Positions 32,677-41,949 of a DNA stretch of 64,000 nucleotides are shown in pieces (the stretch's first letter is position 1; every line of letters starts with the position of its first letter). Below the pieces are notes generated by a model, which had not been told where the DNA came from, ran no database searches, and saw nothing but the letters and a program-made list of their open reading frames with translations. The stretch comes from Parafrankia sp041008525 (GTDB lineage: Bacteria > Actinomycetota > Actinomycetes > Frankiales > Frankiaceae): positions 32,649 to 96,648 of the forward strand of contig NZ_JBFLUG010000013.1 in the NCBI RefSeq assembly GCF_041008525.1, given 5' to 3'. Both the position numbers and the translations under genes were made by a program.

Positions 32677-33702
32677 TCAGGTGATGTCGCCGTGCGCGCT
32701 GTCGGATGACGCCGACCCGGCCGTGCCGGCGGCCGCGGTGCTGCCGTGCGCGGCCCCCGAGCCGGCCCTCGCGGGCTCGGCCGCCACCCGTGGCGACGCC
32801 GGCGGTGCCTGGTCGGTACCGGCGTCGTCGAGATCCAGCGGGGAGGCCTCGTCGTCCGCGAGGTCGGCGTAGGGCGAGGTGTCGCCCCGCCTGGCCTTCC
32901 GTCGGTCGTTGACCCAGCCGATGACCAGCGCCACCTCGTAGAGCACGATCATGGGCAGGCCGAGGGCGAGCATGGTGAACGGGTCCTGGCTCGGAGTGAC
33001 AACCGCGGCGAAGACGAACACGAGGAAGATCTCGGCCCGCCGCCAGGACCGCAGCTTGGCGGTCGCGACGAGGCCGGCCAGGTTCAGCATCGTGACCAGC
33101 AGCGGGATCTCGAACGACAGCCCGAAGACCAGCAGCATCGCGATGACGTAGCTCAGGTACTTGTTTCCGTCGAGAACGCTGACGAGACCGTCACCGCCGA
33201 AACCGAGCAGCAGGTTCAGGCCGGTCTCGAGCGTGAGGTAGGAGAAGAGGCCACCGACGGCGAACAGCACCAGCGAGGCGAAGACGAAACTCAGCGACCA
33301 GCGGCGCTCGTGCCGGTGCAGGCCCGGGGTGATGAAGGACCAGAGCTGGTAGAGCCAGATCGGCGCCGAGAACACCGCGCCCGCCAACATGGAGATCTTC
33401 AGTCGGATCGTGAAGGCGTCCAGGATGCCGAAGAAGTAGAGCTTGCAGGAACCGTCACCGACGAGGTCACCGCGTTTGTCCGCGGGCAGCGCGCAGTAGG
33501 GCTCGATGAGCCACTGGAAGATGTCAGGCTCGACGATGAAACAGACGATCGATGCGACCGCGAAGGCGATGAGTGCCTTGGCCAGCCGGTTGCGCAGTTC
33601 ACGCAGGTGCTCGGTGAGGGGCATCCTGCTGTCCTCGACCGTGCGGGCACGCCGATCGTGTACCGACGAGGCAAGCCTGCTCGGCGTTGGCAACCGTGGC
33701 AC
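32677..33702 (-). CDS. tatC: Twin-arginine translocase subunit TatC
   Basis: TatC is the multi-spanning receptor of the Tat pathway, which exports folded proteins. The product shows MPLTEHLRELRNRLAKALIA, SFITPGLHRHERR and VFAAVVTPSQDPFTMLALGLP, all family hallmarks, with six expected membrane segments. The C-terminal 70 or so residues are cytoplasmic, Ala/Asp-rich and low complexity. I choose GTG 33702 (341 residues, AGGAG 9 bases upstream) because actinobacterial TatCs usually carry a basic stretch before MPLxEHLRELR. ATG 33624 would give a 315-residue protein without it. It lies 45 bases before helY and 298 bases after tatA. Confidence 0.94.
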   Translation of the reverse strand: MPRLPTPSRLASSVHDRRARTVEDSRMPLTEHLRELRNRLAKALIAFAVASIVCFIVEPDIFQWLIEPYCALPADKRGDLVGDGSCKLYFFGILDAFTIRLKISMLAGAVFSAPIWLYQLWSFITPGLHRHERRWSLSFVFASLVLFAVGGLFSYLTLETGLNLLLGFGGDGLVSVLDGNKYLSYVIAMLLVFGLSFEIPLLVTMLNLAGLVATAKLRSWRRAEIFLVFVFAAVVTPSQDPFTMLALGLPMIVLYEVALVIGWVNDRRKARRGDTSPYADLADDEASPLDLDDAGTDQAPPASPRVAAEPARAGSGAAHGSTAAAGTAGSASSDSAHGDIT

Positions 33703-34000
33703 GGGGTGCGGCTCCTGCTCGATGAGGACGATGAATGCGGACGGCCTGCGGACACGGCCGCAGCCAGGTGGGCACCCGCGCGGGAGACCCACAGCACACC
33801 GGGCCGCGTGACGGAACCCGCGGACCGGCACCGGACGGGTGTGGACCGTGCGGGCCAGGCCGGTCGATCCAGACCGCTGTCAGCGCTGCTCGGCCAACGC
33901 TGATCGGCGCGCGGCCGGTGTGGGGAACCCGCCACCGGTGTGCGCGGCAATCAGCGCGGCGAGTCAGCCCGAGCCGATGGCCTGGAGCGCCCCGGAACGG

Positions 34001-34297
34001 TCAGCGGCGCTCGGCGTCCACCGGCGCAGAGCCGTTGACCGAGGTACCCGGCGTGGCGGCGGGACGGCCCTCGATCGGCAGCGGAGCGACCGGTGCGGCG
34101 GCGGGAGCCGTCGGGGCCGCAGCGGCCGGAGCGGCGCTGGAGGTGACATCGTCGTCGCGCAGACCCTTGGTCTCGGCCTTGAAGATGCGCAGGGACCGGC
34201 CGAAGGAACGGGCCGCGTCCGGCAGCTTCTTCGAGCCGAAGAGCACCAGAATTACCAACGCGATGATGATGATCTCGGTCGTACCCAGGTTAGGCAT
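34001..34297 (-). CDS. tatA: Twin-arginine translocase subunit TatA
   Basis: This 98-residue protein has the TatA plan: a short N-terminal membrane helix (TEIIIIALVILVLFGSKKLP), an amphipathic helix (AARSFGRSLRIFKAETKGL) and an Ala/Pro-rich disordered tail. TatA oligomerises to form the translocation path with TatC, which follows on the same strand. The gap of nearly 300 bases to tatC contains no gene that I can recognise. Confidence 0.95.
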   Translation of the reverse strand: MPNLGTTEIIIIALVILVLFGSKKLPDAARSFGRSLRIFKAETKGLRDDDVTSSAAPAAAAPTAPAAAPVAPLPIEGRPAATPGTSVNGSAPVDAERR

Positions 34298-34529
34298 GGC
34301 AGGCGTCCTCCAGTTACCGGTCCGTTCGGGAGACCGTGCGGCTCGATGCTACGTCGGCCAGCCTAGGAGGGTATAGACAGTAGCCGGGTATCCCACAGGT
34401 GACGTGTTCGCGAACGGGCCGGGGATGACCCGTGTCACCAGTGTTTCCATGCCCCCGCCCCTGCCGGCGGCGCTGCTGCTCGGGACACATTCCGGGCACG
34501 GTTTGAAGCTGCACCGCGGCCCGGACCGG

Positions 34530-34754
34530 TCACCTGGCCTGGCTCGCGAGCCGGGTGGCCACCTCTGCGGACTCGATGCGCCCGGCCAGTTCCCCGGCCT
34601 TCGTGGCGAGATCGGCTGCCCGGTCCTTCAGCTCAAGCGCGGCCGTCCTGGTCGCCCGGACCTGCCCCCACAGCCGCAGCGCGCACAGCACCAGCACACC
34701 GAGCGAACCGACGATCAGGACGAGGTGAACGAGCAGCAGGGGCACACCGGTCAC
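34530..34754 (-). CDS. Small membrane protein with coiled-coil tail
   Basis: This 74-residue protein starts at GTG 34754, one base after the pafC stop codon. A single membrane helix (PLLLVHLVLIVGSLGVLVLC, about 5-26) is followed by an Ala/Lys/Glu-rich helix likely to form a coiled coil (ALELKDRAADLATKAGELAG). The close spacing suggests co-expression with pafB-pafC. The function is unknown; the position between pafC and tatA is shared by small hypothetical proteins in other actinobacteria. Confidence 0.6.
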   Translation of the reverse strand: MTGVPLLLVHLVLIVGSLGVLVLCALRLWGQVRATRTAALELKDRAADLATKAGELAGRIESAEVATRLASQAR

Positions 34755-34755
34755 C

Positions 34756-35715
34756 TTACGAGCTCTCGGGATAACCGGCGAGCGCGCGGGCCGCCAGATC
34801 GTGGACACTCGCGGCCACCGAGGCCGGCTCCACCCTGCGCACCAGCTGCCCCAGGCCCAGGACCAGGCGGTTCAGCCACGCGAGGTCGGCTACCCGGAGC
34901 AGTACGGAGACCCCTCCGTCGGGCAGTTCCCGTACATCCGACACCGGGTAGTAGTCGACGACCCAGCGGGCCTGCGGGTCCAGGTCGAGGCGGACGGGAA
35001 TGTCGTCCGGCCCCGGCTGGTAGACCCCCTCAGCGGTGTCGCGGGGCGTGGCGTCCGGTGGCGGCTGCGCGGCGACGTCCAGCACCGTCACGCCGTCCCG
35101 GCCGTCGATCCGGTCGAGGCGGAAGAGCCGCACCGCCGCGGCCCGGTGGCACCAGCCCTCCAGGTACCAGTAGCCGCCACGGACCAGCACCCGCATCGGG
35201 TCGACGTCCCGCTCGGTCATCTCGTCCCGGGCCCACACCAGGTAGCGCAACCGCACCCGCCGCCGCTCCCGGATGGCCCCCTGCAGGACGGCCAGCACCT
35301 CGTCGTGAGCGTCGAGGGCGACCCGCACGTGCCGCGCCGACTCGTGGCCGACGGCGTCCTCGACCTTGCGCAGCGCGCGGTCCAGCGCCTCCCGACCGGT
35401 CAGGCCCTGGATGTCGGTCAGCGCGCGGGCGGCGACGAGCAGCGCCATGGCCTCGTCCGCGGTCAGCCGCAGCGGGCGGTCGAGCGTCTGCGGATCGACG
35501 ACGGTGACCTGGTCACCGGAGTAGCTCACGTCGATCAGGTCGCCGGGCGCACCTCCCGGCAACCCGCAGACGAAAAGCAGGTCGAGGTCAGCGCGCAGCT
35601 GCCGGACGGTGAGACCGAACTCGGCGGCGGCAGCCCCGAGCGACACCCCCGGGTGCGCCCGCAGCCACGGGACCAGCGCCAGCAGCCGGCTGAGACGGTC
35701 CGCCGACCCGCTCAT
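34756..35715 (-). CDS. pafC: WYL-domain regulator PafC
   Basis: PafC is one half of the PafBC transcriptional activator, which controls the RecA-independent DNA-damage response in mycobacteria. The 319-residue product has an N-terminal winged HTH (LSRLLALVPWLRAHPGVSLG; GLTVRQLRADLDLL). A WYL domain at about 140-220 includes RYLVWARDEMTERDVDPMRV and GYWYLEGWCHRA. It overlaps pafB by 4 bases (ATGA), so the two are translationally coupled. Confidence 0.92.
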   Translation of the reverse strand: MSGSADRLSRLLALVPWLRAHPGVSLGAAAAEFGLTVRQLRADLDLLFVCGLPGGAPGDLIDVSYSGDQVTVVDPQTLDRPLRLTADEAMALLVAARALTDIQGLTGREALDRALRKVEDAVGHESARHVRVALDAHDEVLAVLQGAIRERRRVRLRYLVWARDEMTERDVDPMRVLVRGGYWYLEGWCHRAAAVRLFRLDRIDGRDGVTVLDVAAQPPPDATPRDTAEGVYQPGPDDIPVRLDLDPQARWVVDYYPVSDVRELPDGGVSVLLRVADLAWLNRLVLGLGQLVRRVEPASVAASVHDLAARALAGYPESS

Positions 35716-36875
35716 CGGGGCCCCGACCTGGCCAGCGCGCCGCTCTGCCCCGTCGGCGCCACCGGACCCGACCTGACGGTCGCGCCGGGCGCAGTCACGG
35801 CGACGGTGGCCCGCAGCCTGCGGACGACCTCCCGGCGCAGATCGGACGGCTCCAGCACGGTCACGTCGGGGCCATAGCCGACGACCCAGCGAGCGAAGCG
35901 CTCGAGATCGGAGAACTCGACCTCGAGCAGATCGCCCTCACCGGACCGGCCGGGCGTGGTGGCGGACGCGGTGGCGGCAGACGCCGTGGTGGTGGGAGCG
36001 GTCGACGCGAACCGGCCGGGGTCGGTTACCGGCCGGGCCCACCGCCGCAGCGCGTGCCCGCAGCCGCGCCGCACCCAGAGCACCGCCGTCACGCGGGCCT
36101 CGGCAGGCTCCGTGGCGGAGATCATCGCCCGCAGGTCGACGTCCGGCGGGACGGTGAAGGCCCCGGCGGGGCCGACCTCCCGCACCGGACCCGTCACCCG
36201 GGACAGCCGGAACACCCGCGGCGCCTCCCGCCGCAGGTCATGGCCGACCAGGTACCAGCGCCCACGCCACGACAGCACACCCCAGGGCTGCACGTGCCGT
36301 TCGGTGTCCTCTGTCTGCCCGGGGCGCCGGTACGGGAAGCAGACCTCACGACCCGCCTGCACCGCGGCGAGCGCGGCCTCGAAGGCCGGCTCGGTCGCGT
36401 CGACGCGGGGCTCGAACCCGTCGAAGCCCTCCCCACCGGAGGAGACCACGAGGGGATCCGGCCCGCCGAGCGCTTCCGGACGCACCGGCGCACCGGCGGC
36501 GGCGAGCTTGCGCAGCGCGCTCGCCGCCGGCGCGGCCAGGGTCTCGGTCGACCACAGCGAGGCCGCCAGTGCCAGCACCGCGAACTCGTCCGGATCGAGC
36601 GCGATCTCTCCGAGGGCGTAGTCGCCCCGGGGGATCCGGTAGCCCTGCTCGTCACTGAACGCGGAGTCCGACCCGACCTCGACCGGGATGCCGAGTTCAC
36701 GCAGGTACTGCTTGTCCCGTTCGAACATCCGGCGGAAGGCTTCCTGGGAGTCCTCGGACTCCCCCGGCTCGTAGCCCTCCACCATCTCCCCGATCTGGGA
36801 CACGGTGAGAAAGCGCGATGTGGCCATGAGGCACATCGTCAGATTGAGCAGACGCTCCAGCCGTCGGCGGGACAC
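35712..36875 (-). CDS. pafB: WYL-domain regulator PafB
   Basis: PafB is the partner of PafC. The 387-residue product begins MSRRRLERLLNLTMCLMATS, with the HTH following (RFLTVSQIGEMV; FRRMFERDKQYLRELGIPVE). The WYL domain is at about 175-245 (FPYRRPGQTEDTERHVQPWG; WRGRWYLVGHD). A variable Ala/Thr-rich linker lies near residue 300. The pair is placed between pafA/FKBP and tatA, the usual arrangement in actinobacteria. Confidence 0.92.
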   Translation of the reverse strand: MSRRRLERLLNLTMCLMATSRFLTVSQIGEMVEGYEPGESEDSQEAFRRMFERDKQYLRELGIPVEVGSDSAFSDEQGYRIPRGDYALGEIALDPDEFAVLALAASLWSTETLAAPAASALRKLAAAGAPVRPEALGGPDPLVVSSGGEGFDGFEPRVDATEPAFEAALAAVQAGREVCFPYRRPGQTEDTERHVQPWGVLSWRGRWYLVGHDLRREAPRVFRLSRVTGPVREVGPAGAFTVPPDVDLRAMISATEPAEARVTAVLWVRRGCGHALRRWARPVTDPGRFASTAPTTTASAATASATTPGRSGEGDLLEVEFSDLERFARWVVGYGPDVTVLEPSDLRREVVRRLRATVAVTAPGATVRSGPVAPTGQSGALARSGPR

Positions 36876-36950
36876 ATCGGATCAGGCTAGCCGCACTCGC
36901 TGTGAACGCGGTAACCGGCCCTGCCTGCCGCGATGCCAGAAAGCGGGCAC

Positions 36951-37655
36951 TCAGAGCGATCCGGCAGGGGATTCCGCACCCTCCGCGGCGCCGTCACCGC
37001 TGTCTCCCGCCTCGCCGCCACCGCTCTGGCCGGCGCCGCCGCTCTGGCCGGCGCCGCCGCTCTGGCCGGCGCCGCCGCTCTGGCCGGCGCCGACCTCGAG
37101 CAGGTCGACGACGAACACCAGCGAGTCGTCGGCGAGGATCAGCGGCGGCTGGCCGCCCTCTGGGCCGTAACCCAGCTCCGGCGGGATCACGATCAGCCGG
37201 CGCCCGCCCTCCTTCATCCCGCTGATGCCCTGGCCGAAGCCGGGGATGGTGTTCAGGAGGGGGAACGAGTCGGGTGCGCCCCGGTCCCAGCTGGCGTCGA
37301 ACTGCTCGCCGGACTTCCAGATCGTGCCGACGTACTGGATGGTCACGGTGCTGGTGTCGCCCGCCGCGGCCCCGTCGCCGGTCACCAGATCCTGGGTGAC
37401 CAGCGTCGGCGGCGCGAGGCCGTTACCCGCCGCGGCGATCGGCTTGCGGGTGAGATCGGTGGCGTTCTGCACCGCCGGCGGAGTGCCGACCCGCGAGGCC
37501 TGGGCCGCCTCGCTGGGCACGGGCGCGGCGGCGGTGCCGTCAGGGGCGTCCGACGAGGAGCAGGCGGCAAGCGGCACCAGGAGTACGGCGGGCAGAACCA
37601 GGCCGACCAGCCGGCGACGATGACGGGCGGTGACACCACGGGAGATACAGGTCAC
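36951..37655 (-). CDS. FKBP-type peptidyl-prolyl isomerase, lipoprotein
   Basis: This 234-residue protein has a signal peptide with a lipobox (LLVPLAACSSS, Cys at about 32), so it should be anchored on the outer face of the membrane. The FKBP domain occupies about 95-190, with TIQYVGTIWKSGEQFDASW, GFGQGISGMKEGGRRLIVIP and LVFVVDLLEV, the expected active-site framework. After it come four GAGQSG units encoded by 18-bp DNA repeats, then a Gly/Glu/Ala tail. An FKBP gene at this place near pafA is common in actinobacteria; it presumably helps fold exported proteins. Confidence 0.9.
   Translation of the reverse strand: MTCISRGVTARHRRRLVGLVLPAVLLVPLAACSSSDAPDGTAAAPVPSEAAQASRVGTPPAVQNATDLTRKPIAAAGNGLAPPTLVTQDLVTGDGAAAGDTSTVTIQYVGTIWKSGEQFDASWDRGAPDSFPLLNTIPGFGQGISGMKEGGRRLIVIPPELGYGPEGGQPPLILADDSLVFVVDLLEVGAGQSGGAGQSGGAGQSGGAGQSGGGEAGDSGDGAAEGAESPAGSL
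37023..37094. repeat. Four 18-bp tandem repeats in the FKBP gene
   Basis: GCTCTGGCCGGCGCCGCC is repeated at 37023, 37041 and 37059, with one changed base in the fourth copy at 37077. The period is a multiple of three and encodes GAGQSG units in the tail of the lipoprotein, so copy number can vary without breaking the frame. Confidence 0.95.
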
Positions 37656-37890
37656 GGAAACTGAGATCCTCTGGTTGCGCGCGACGCCGTCACGACGGCC
37701 GGCGCGGCCGCGACGCTGGCGTCACGCTCTCGACGAGCCAGTGCAGACCGACTGTAGAGGACCACACAACGGACATCGCCCGGGACACCGCCACACTCCC
37801 CGGACACCCGACACCGCCCCGGCGACGCGACGCCCCATCGTTCGCCGGACGCAGCGACGTCCCGTCTCCCGCGCTCCTGCGTGCGGGCCG

Positions 37891-39249
37891 CTACATGCTC
37901 GCGATCAGCTTGTCGACGCGGTCGTCGACCGAGCGGAACGGGTCCTTGCACAGAACGGTGCGCTGCGCCTGGTCGTTGAGCTTCAGATGGACCCAGTCCA
38001 CGGTGAAGTCGCGCCGCTTCTCCTGCGCCCGCTTGATGAACTCCCCGCGCAGCCGCGCCCGGGTGGTCTGCGGCGGCAGTGACTTGGCCTCGAAGATGTC
38101 GAGGTCGCGCGACACCCGCTCGACCAGGCCGGCCCGTTCCATCCGGTAGTACAGGCCACGATCGCGGTGGATGTCGTGGTACTTCAGGTCGAGCTCGGCC
38201 ACCCGCGGCGACGCCAGTGACAGCCCGTGGCGATGCCGGAACCGGTCGATCAGGACGTACTTGGTGACCCAGTCGATCTCCCGCGCGACCAGCTCCAGGT
38301 CCTCGGTCTCGATCGCCAGCAGCGTGCGGCCCCACAGGTCGAGGACCCGCTTCGCCACCGCGTCCCCGCCGCGTCGATCCACGAACTCGACGGCCTTCGT
38401 GTAGTACTCGCGCTGGATGTCCAGCGCGCTCACCTCCCGGCCGTTCGCGAGCTTGATGCGACGCTGGCAGGTCATGTCGTGGGAGACCTCGCGGATGGCC
38501 CGGATCGGGTTCTCCAGCGACATGTCCCGCAGCACCACGCCAGCTTCGATCATGCGCAGCACGAGGTCGGTCGAGCCGAGCTTCAGCAGCATCGTCGTCT
38601 CGCTCATGTTCGAGTCACCGACGATGACGTGCAGACGCCGGAAACGCTCGGCGTCGGCGTGCGGCTCGTCCCGCGTGTTGATGATCGGCCGCGACCGGGT
38701 CGTCGCCGACGACACCGACTCCCAGATGTGCTCGGCACGCTGGGAGATGCAGTAGACCGCTCCGCGCGGGGTCTGCAGCACCTTCCCCGCGCCGCACAGG
38801 ATCTGGCGGCTGACCAGGAACGGCACCAGCACGTCCGCCAGCCGACTGAACTCGCCGTGCCGGCCCACGAGGTAGTTCTCGTGGCAGCCGTAGCTGTTCC
38901 CGGCCGAGTCGGTGTTGTTCTTGAACAGGTGGATGTCGCCTGCGATGCCCTCTTCCCGGAGCCTGCGCTCGGCCTCGACGAGCAGGCCCTCCAGGATGCG
39001 TTCGCCCGCCTTGTCGTGCGTCACCAGGTCGGGCACCGAATCGCACTCCGGCGTCGCGTACTCCGGATGGCTCCCAACGTCCAGGTAGAGGCGCGCGCCG
39101 TTCTTCAGGAAGACGTTGCTGCTACGCCCCCAGGACACGACACGCCGAAACAGGTACCGAGCCACCTCGTCCGGTGACAGCCGCCGCTGCCCCCGGAACA
39201 CGCAGGTGACGCCGTACTCGTTTTCCAGGCCGAAAATGCGGCGATCCAC
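37891..39249 (-). CDS. pafA: Pup ligase PafA
   Basis: PafA uses ATP to join the C-terminal Glu of Pup to lysines of target proteins, marking them for the proteasome. The product has 452 residues, the same as the M. tuberculosis enzyme as I recall it. It carries RRIFGLENEYGVT, YLFRRVVSWGRSSNVFL, LFKNNTDSAGNSYGCHENYL, SRPIINTRDEPHADAERFR and the strongly conserved C-terminal half ending VDDRVDKLIASM. The start is GTG 39249; the long open frame beyond it overlaps the neighbouring membrane-protein gene and is not protein-like. It is downstream of the proteasome genes but separated from prcA by three inserted genes. Confidence 0.97.
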   Translation of the reverse strand: MDRRIFGLENEYGVTCVFRGQRRLSPDEVARYLFRRVVSWGRSSNVFLKNGARLYLDVGSHPEYATPECDSVPDLVTHDKAGERILEGLLVEAERRLREEGIAGDIHLFKNNTDSAGNSYGCHENYLVGRHGEFSRLADVLVPFLVSRQILCGAGKVLQTPRGAVYCISQRAEHIWESVSSATTRSRPIINTRDEPHADAERFRRLHVIVGDSNMSETTMLLKLGSTDLVLRMIEAGVVLRDMSLENPIRAIREVSHDMTCQRRIKLANGREVSALDIQREYYTKAVEFVDRRGGDAVAKRVLDLWGRTLLAIETEDLELVAREIDWVTKYVLIDRFRHRHGLSLASPRVAELDLKYHDIHRDRGLYYRMERAGLVERVSRDLDIFEAKSLPPQTTRARLRGEFIKRAQEKRRDFTVDWVHLKLNDQAQRTVLCKDPFRSVDDRVDKLIASM

Positions 39250-39259
39250 GAGACCGACC

Positions 39260-40540
39260 CTATGCTCGGAAGCCCTCCTCGCGTGGCGAGACGCCAGGGC
39301 TGATCTCGAGTCCACCCTCTCGGGGGCGTGCGATCCGCCCGGTATGGGGCGGCGCTCCCGCCTCCGCGACACCGGAATCACCCACGCCCGCGGCCTGCTG
39401 GGCGGGTACGGCCACGACCACCGGTCGGCTGCGACCCCGGCCGATGATCAGCAGGGTGATCCCGGCGACCGCCCAGATCGCCAGCACCGCGGCGGCGCGG
39501 TCGCCACCGGCCCCGTCGAAGTACAGGGTGGACCGCGTCAGGGTGACCCCCGCCCCGGGTGGCAGCAGCTGACCGAGGCCGCCCCACGGCGTCGGCAGCA
39601 TCTCCGGCGCGGACGACGCCCCGGAGAACGCCGCGCCCAGCACGGCGATGGCGACCGCGGCCACAAGGCCGCGCACACCGGCCACGGCACCCAGCCCCAG
39701 GACCGGCGCCGTCACCGCCGCGGTCACCACCGCGAGCGCGACCATGCACCGCAGAGCGTTGTCAGGCAGCACATCGAGCCCGCCGCTCAACGCCACCGTG
39801 CCGGCGACACCGCTGGCGACCATGAAGCAGAGCAGACCGACGAGGCGTTCCTGAGTCGAACGCACCCGGCGCGCCAGCAGCACACCGGCCGCCGTGGCGA
39901 TCAGCACCAGCGGCAGGTAACCCGCCGACACCCCGCCGCCCTGGCGGTCCGCCACCACGTTGGGGACGACGTCGACGACCGGGATGCGCACGTCGGGGTA
40001 GGTCATCGCCATCCCGCGGACCAGTGCCTCGGCGACGGCCGGGCTGGCCGCGGAGGCCAGCCGCAGGGACAGACCGTCCTCGGTGAAGACGAAGGCCGCG
40101 TAGGCCTCGCGGTCCTTCAACGCACGGTCGGCCGCCGCGATGTCCGCGAGGACGCCGATGTCCATCGCCCCCGGCGATATCCGCTCGACCTCGGCGGCGA
40201 AGGCCTTGGCCGGCTCCTCAGGGCCGGCGACGACGACCGGCAGCCCGCGGGGACGCACCGAGGTGACCGTCGAGCCGTAGAGGCAGACGACCAGCCCGAG
40301 CAGCACCGCCATCCCAGCGACGATGATCCCCGCCTGACGGGCCGCGATCACCTGGCGCGGGATGCGCGATCCTCCACCCAGGCCCGATCCCCCACCCGAG
40401 CCCGACGACCCGTCCGGGGCCGGTGGGGGGCCCGCGGAGGGCCCGCTCCCGACGGCGCCGGAGCCGTCTCTCCCCGCGCCGCCTCCGCCGCCCTTCGTTC
40501 GCCGGCGTGGCCATCGCCCGCGCTCCGCCGTCAGCATCAT
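39260..40540 (-). CDS. Membrane protein, ABC-2/YhgE-like topology
   Basis: This 426-residue protein has an N-terminal Gly/Ser/Pro-rich cytoplasmic part (about 1-70) and one membrane helix (AGIIVAGMAVLLGLVVCLYG). An extracytoplasmic domain of about 110 residues follows, then five or so C-terminal helices from about residue 215. One helix followed by a large outside domain and a helix bundle resembles the ABC-2-type/YhgE-Pip group, but I see no diagnostic motif and give no function. The start ATG 40540 has GGGGAGG upstream. It ends 10 bases before pafA, so the two may be co-transcribed. Confidence 0.65.
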   Translation of the reverse strand: MMLTAERGRWPRRRTKGGGGGAGRDGSGAVGSGPSAGPPPAPDGSSGSGGGSGLGGGSRIPRQVIAARQAGIIVAGMAVLLGLVVCLYGSTVTSVRPRGLPVVVAGPEEPAKAFAAEVERISPGAMDIGVLADIAAADRALKDREAYAAFVFTEDGLSLRLASAASPAVAEALVRGMAMTYPDVRIPVVDVVPNVVADRQGGGVSAGYLPLVLIATAAGVLLARRVRSTQERLVGLLCFMVASGVAGTVALSGGLDVLPDNALRCMVALAVVTAAVTAPVLGLGAVAGVRGLVAAVAIAVLGAAFSGASSAPEMLPTPWGGLGQLLPPGAGVTLTRSTLYFDGAGGDRAAAVLAIWAVAGITLLIIGRGRSRPVVVAVPAQQAAGVGDSGVAEAGAPPHTGRIARPREGGLEISPGVSPREEGFRA

Positions 40541-40909
40541 CGGCCCTCCCCTACGACTGGCCCCCGGTCGTGATCCCCATCTGGGCGCCACGGAGTGTCG
40601 CCACCCGAGCACACATGGCGACTACCGTGCAGCGTCGCGCAGGTCGGGGCACCACCGCCGGTTGGGGACCCGGCGGCGGCGTGTCCGGGCGAGACCACCC
40701 GTCCGGGCCTATCGCCCGCATCGCCCCTGACGGCGTCGGCACCCGGGTGAACAGGACGGCGGACCGGGCCACTCGTCCTGCTGGAACAGCCCGGACGTGC
40801 CAGGAAGGCGACGCCCGGACATGGCCCGGACCGGCCCGGGGAGCTCGGTGACAGGTCGGCACGCGAACATTCGCCCGGATGGTGATGCGTTCCCCGGCGC
40901 GGGGGAAGG
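40541..40909. other. Divergent intergenic region, no gene seen
   Basis: About 370 bases between the leftward membrane-protein gene and the rightward dienelactone hydrolase. Promoters for both are expected. I see no protein-like ORF and no clear hexamer pair. Confidence 0.5.
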
Positions 40910-41674
40910 ATGGCCGTCATGACAGCAGAGGCCAACGAGAAGCACGCGCGTCACCTGCGCACCGAGGTATCGGCCCGGGACCGCACCCCGGCGACGGTGA
41001 TCGCCCCCGCCGCCGACGATCCGCCCCGCGGCGGCGTCGTGGTCGTCCAGGACGCCCGCGGGATCACTCCCTACCTGCTCTCCGTCAGTGATGCCCTGGC
41101 CGACGCGGGCTACCTCGCGATCGCCCCGCACCTGTACCACCGCGACAGCATCGCCGAGGTCGACCCGAGCGACTCCTGGGCCGGCGCCATCCCCCAGATG
41201 GGCACCCTGACCGGCCCGGGCATCCACGCCGATATCGACGACAGCCTCGGCCACCTGGCCGACGCCGGCATCGCCCCGGGGCAGACGGCCGTCCTCGGCT
41301 TCTGCATGGGCGGGACGGTCGCGCTGGTCACGGCCACCCGCAGACCGCTGGCCGCAGCAGTGTCGTTCTACGGCGGTTCGGTCAGCTCCGCGACCTGGCC
41401 CGGGGTGCCCCCGCTCCTCGACGTCGCACCATCGCTGCAGAGCCCCTGGCTCGGGTTGTACGGCGAGGAGGACACCATGATCTCGCTGGCGGACATCGAC
41501 AGTCTGCGCTCCGCCGCCGCCCGTTCGGGCCAGCTGACCGAGCTCATCAGCTATCCCGGGGCCGGCCACGCCTTCCACAGCCACGACCGGCCCGCCATCT
41601 ACCGCCCGGGGCCCGCCGCCGATGCCTGGAAGCGCACCCTGGCCTTCCTGGACGAGCGCCTGCGCCCATCCTGA
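40910..41674 (+). CDS. Dienelactone hydrolase family protein
   Basis: This 254-residue alpha/beta hydrolase has the dienelactone hydrolase triad: Cys in LGFCMGGT (about 138), Asp in YGEEDTMI (about 190) and His in GAGHAFHS (about 226). VVVVQDARGITPYLLSVSDA and YLAIAPHLYHR are the usual N-terminal strands. Members hydrolyse cyclic lactones in aromatic degradation, but many are general carboxylesterases; no aromatic pathway genes are adjacent. The second ATG at 40919 is possible. With rsgA it is one of the two rightward genes breaking the leftward proteasome block. Confidence 0.9.
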   Translation: MAVMTAEANEKHARHLRTEVSARDRTPATVIAPAADDPPRGGVVVVQDARGITPYLLSVSDALADAGYLAIAPHLYHRDSIAEVDPSDSWAGAIPQMGTLTGPGIHADIDDSLGHLADAGIAPGQTAVLGFCMGGTVALVTATRRPLAAAVSFYGGSVSSATWPGVPPLLDVAPSLQSPWLGLYGEEDTMISLADIDSLRSAAARSGQLTELISYPGAGHAFHSHDRPAIYRPGPAADAWKRTLAFLDERLRPS

Positions 41675-41702
41675 CCAGGCGGCGTGCGTGCTGGCCGACT
41701 AG

Positions 41703-41738
41703 GTCAGGCGCACTGAACAGCGCCGGGCCGGGCCTGAC
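41703..41738 (+). terminator. Hairpin after the dienelactone hydrolase
   Basis: GTCAGGC (41703-41709) pairs with GCCTGAC (41732-41738) about 30 bases after the stop codon, with a GC-rich inner part that can pair further. It is a likely transcription terminator. Confidence 0.5.
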
Positions 41739-41807
41739 TCACCAGCGGCCGTCGCGGCCGTTCGGCGGGCCTGGCGCGGCCCGGCGCGGCCCGGCGCGGA
41801 AAATCGG

Positions 41808-41836
41808 TTGGCCGGGGCGGGGCGAGGCGGTAGCGT
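41808..41836 (+). promoter_or_regulatory. Candidate promoter upstream of rsgA
   Basis: TTGGCC (41808-41813), a 17-base spacer and TAGCGT (41831-41836) fit a housekeeping actinobacterial promoter. It would start transcription near 41843, about 280 bases before rsgA and 107 before a small ORF. Confidence 0.4.
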
Positions 41837-41949
41837 CCCGCCCCGTCTCACCGGATCAGCCCACGCCCACAGACCGCAAGGTTCCGGCGGGGCCCGCGGC
41901 AGACAGAAACATCGACCGACATCTGAGACGACATCCAGGAGAGGTGGCC

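Noticed and set aside
39250..39381. Longer start of pafA upstream of 39249
   Set aside because: It would overlap the membrane-protein gene, and the 452-residue form matches characterised PafA exactly in length and N-terminus.
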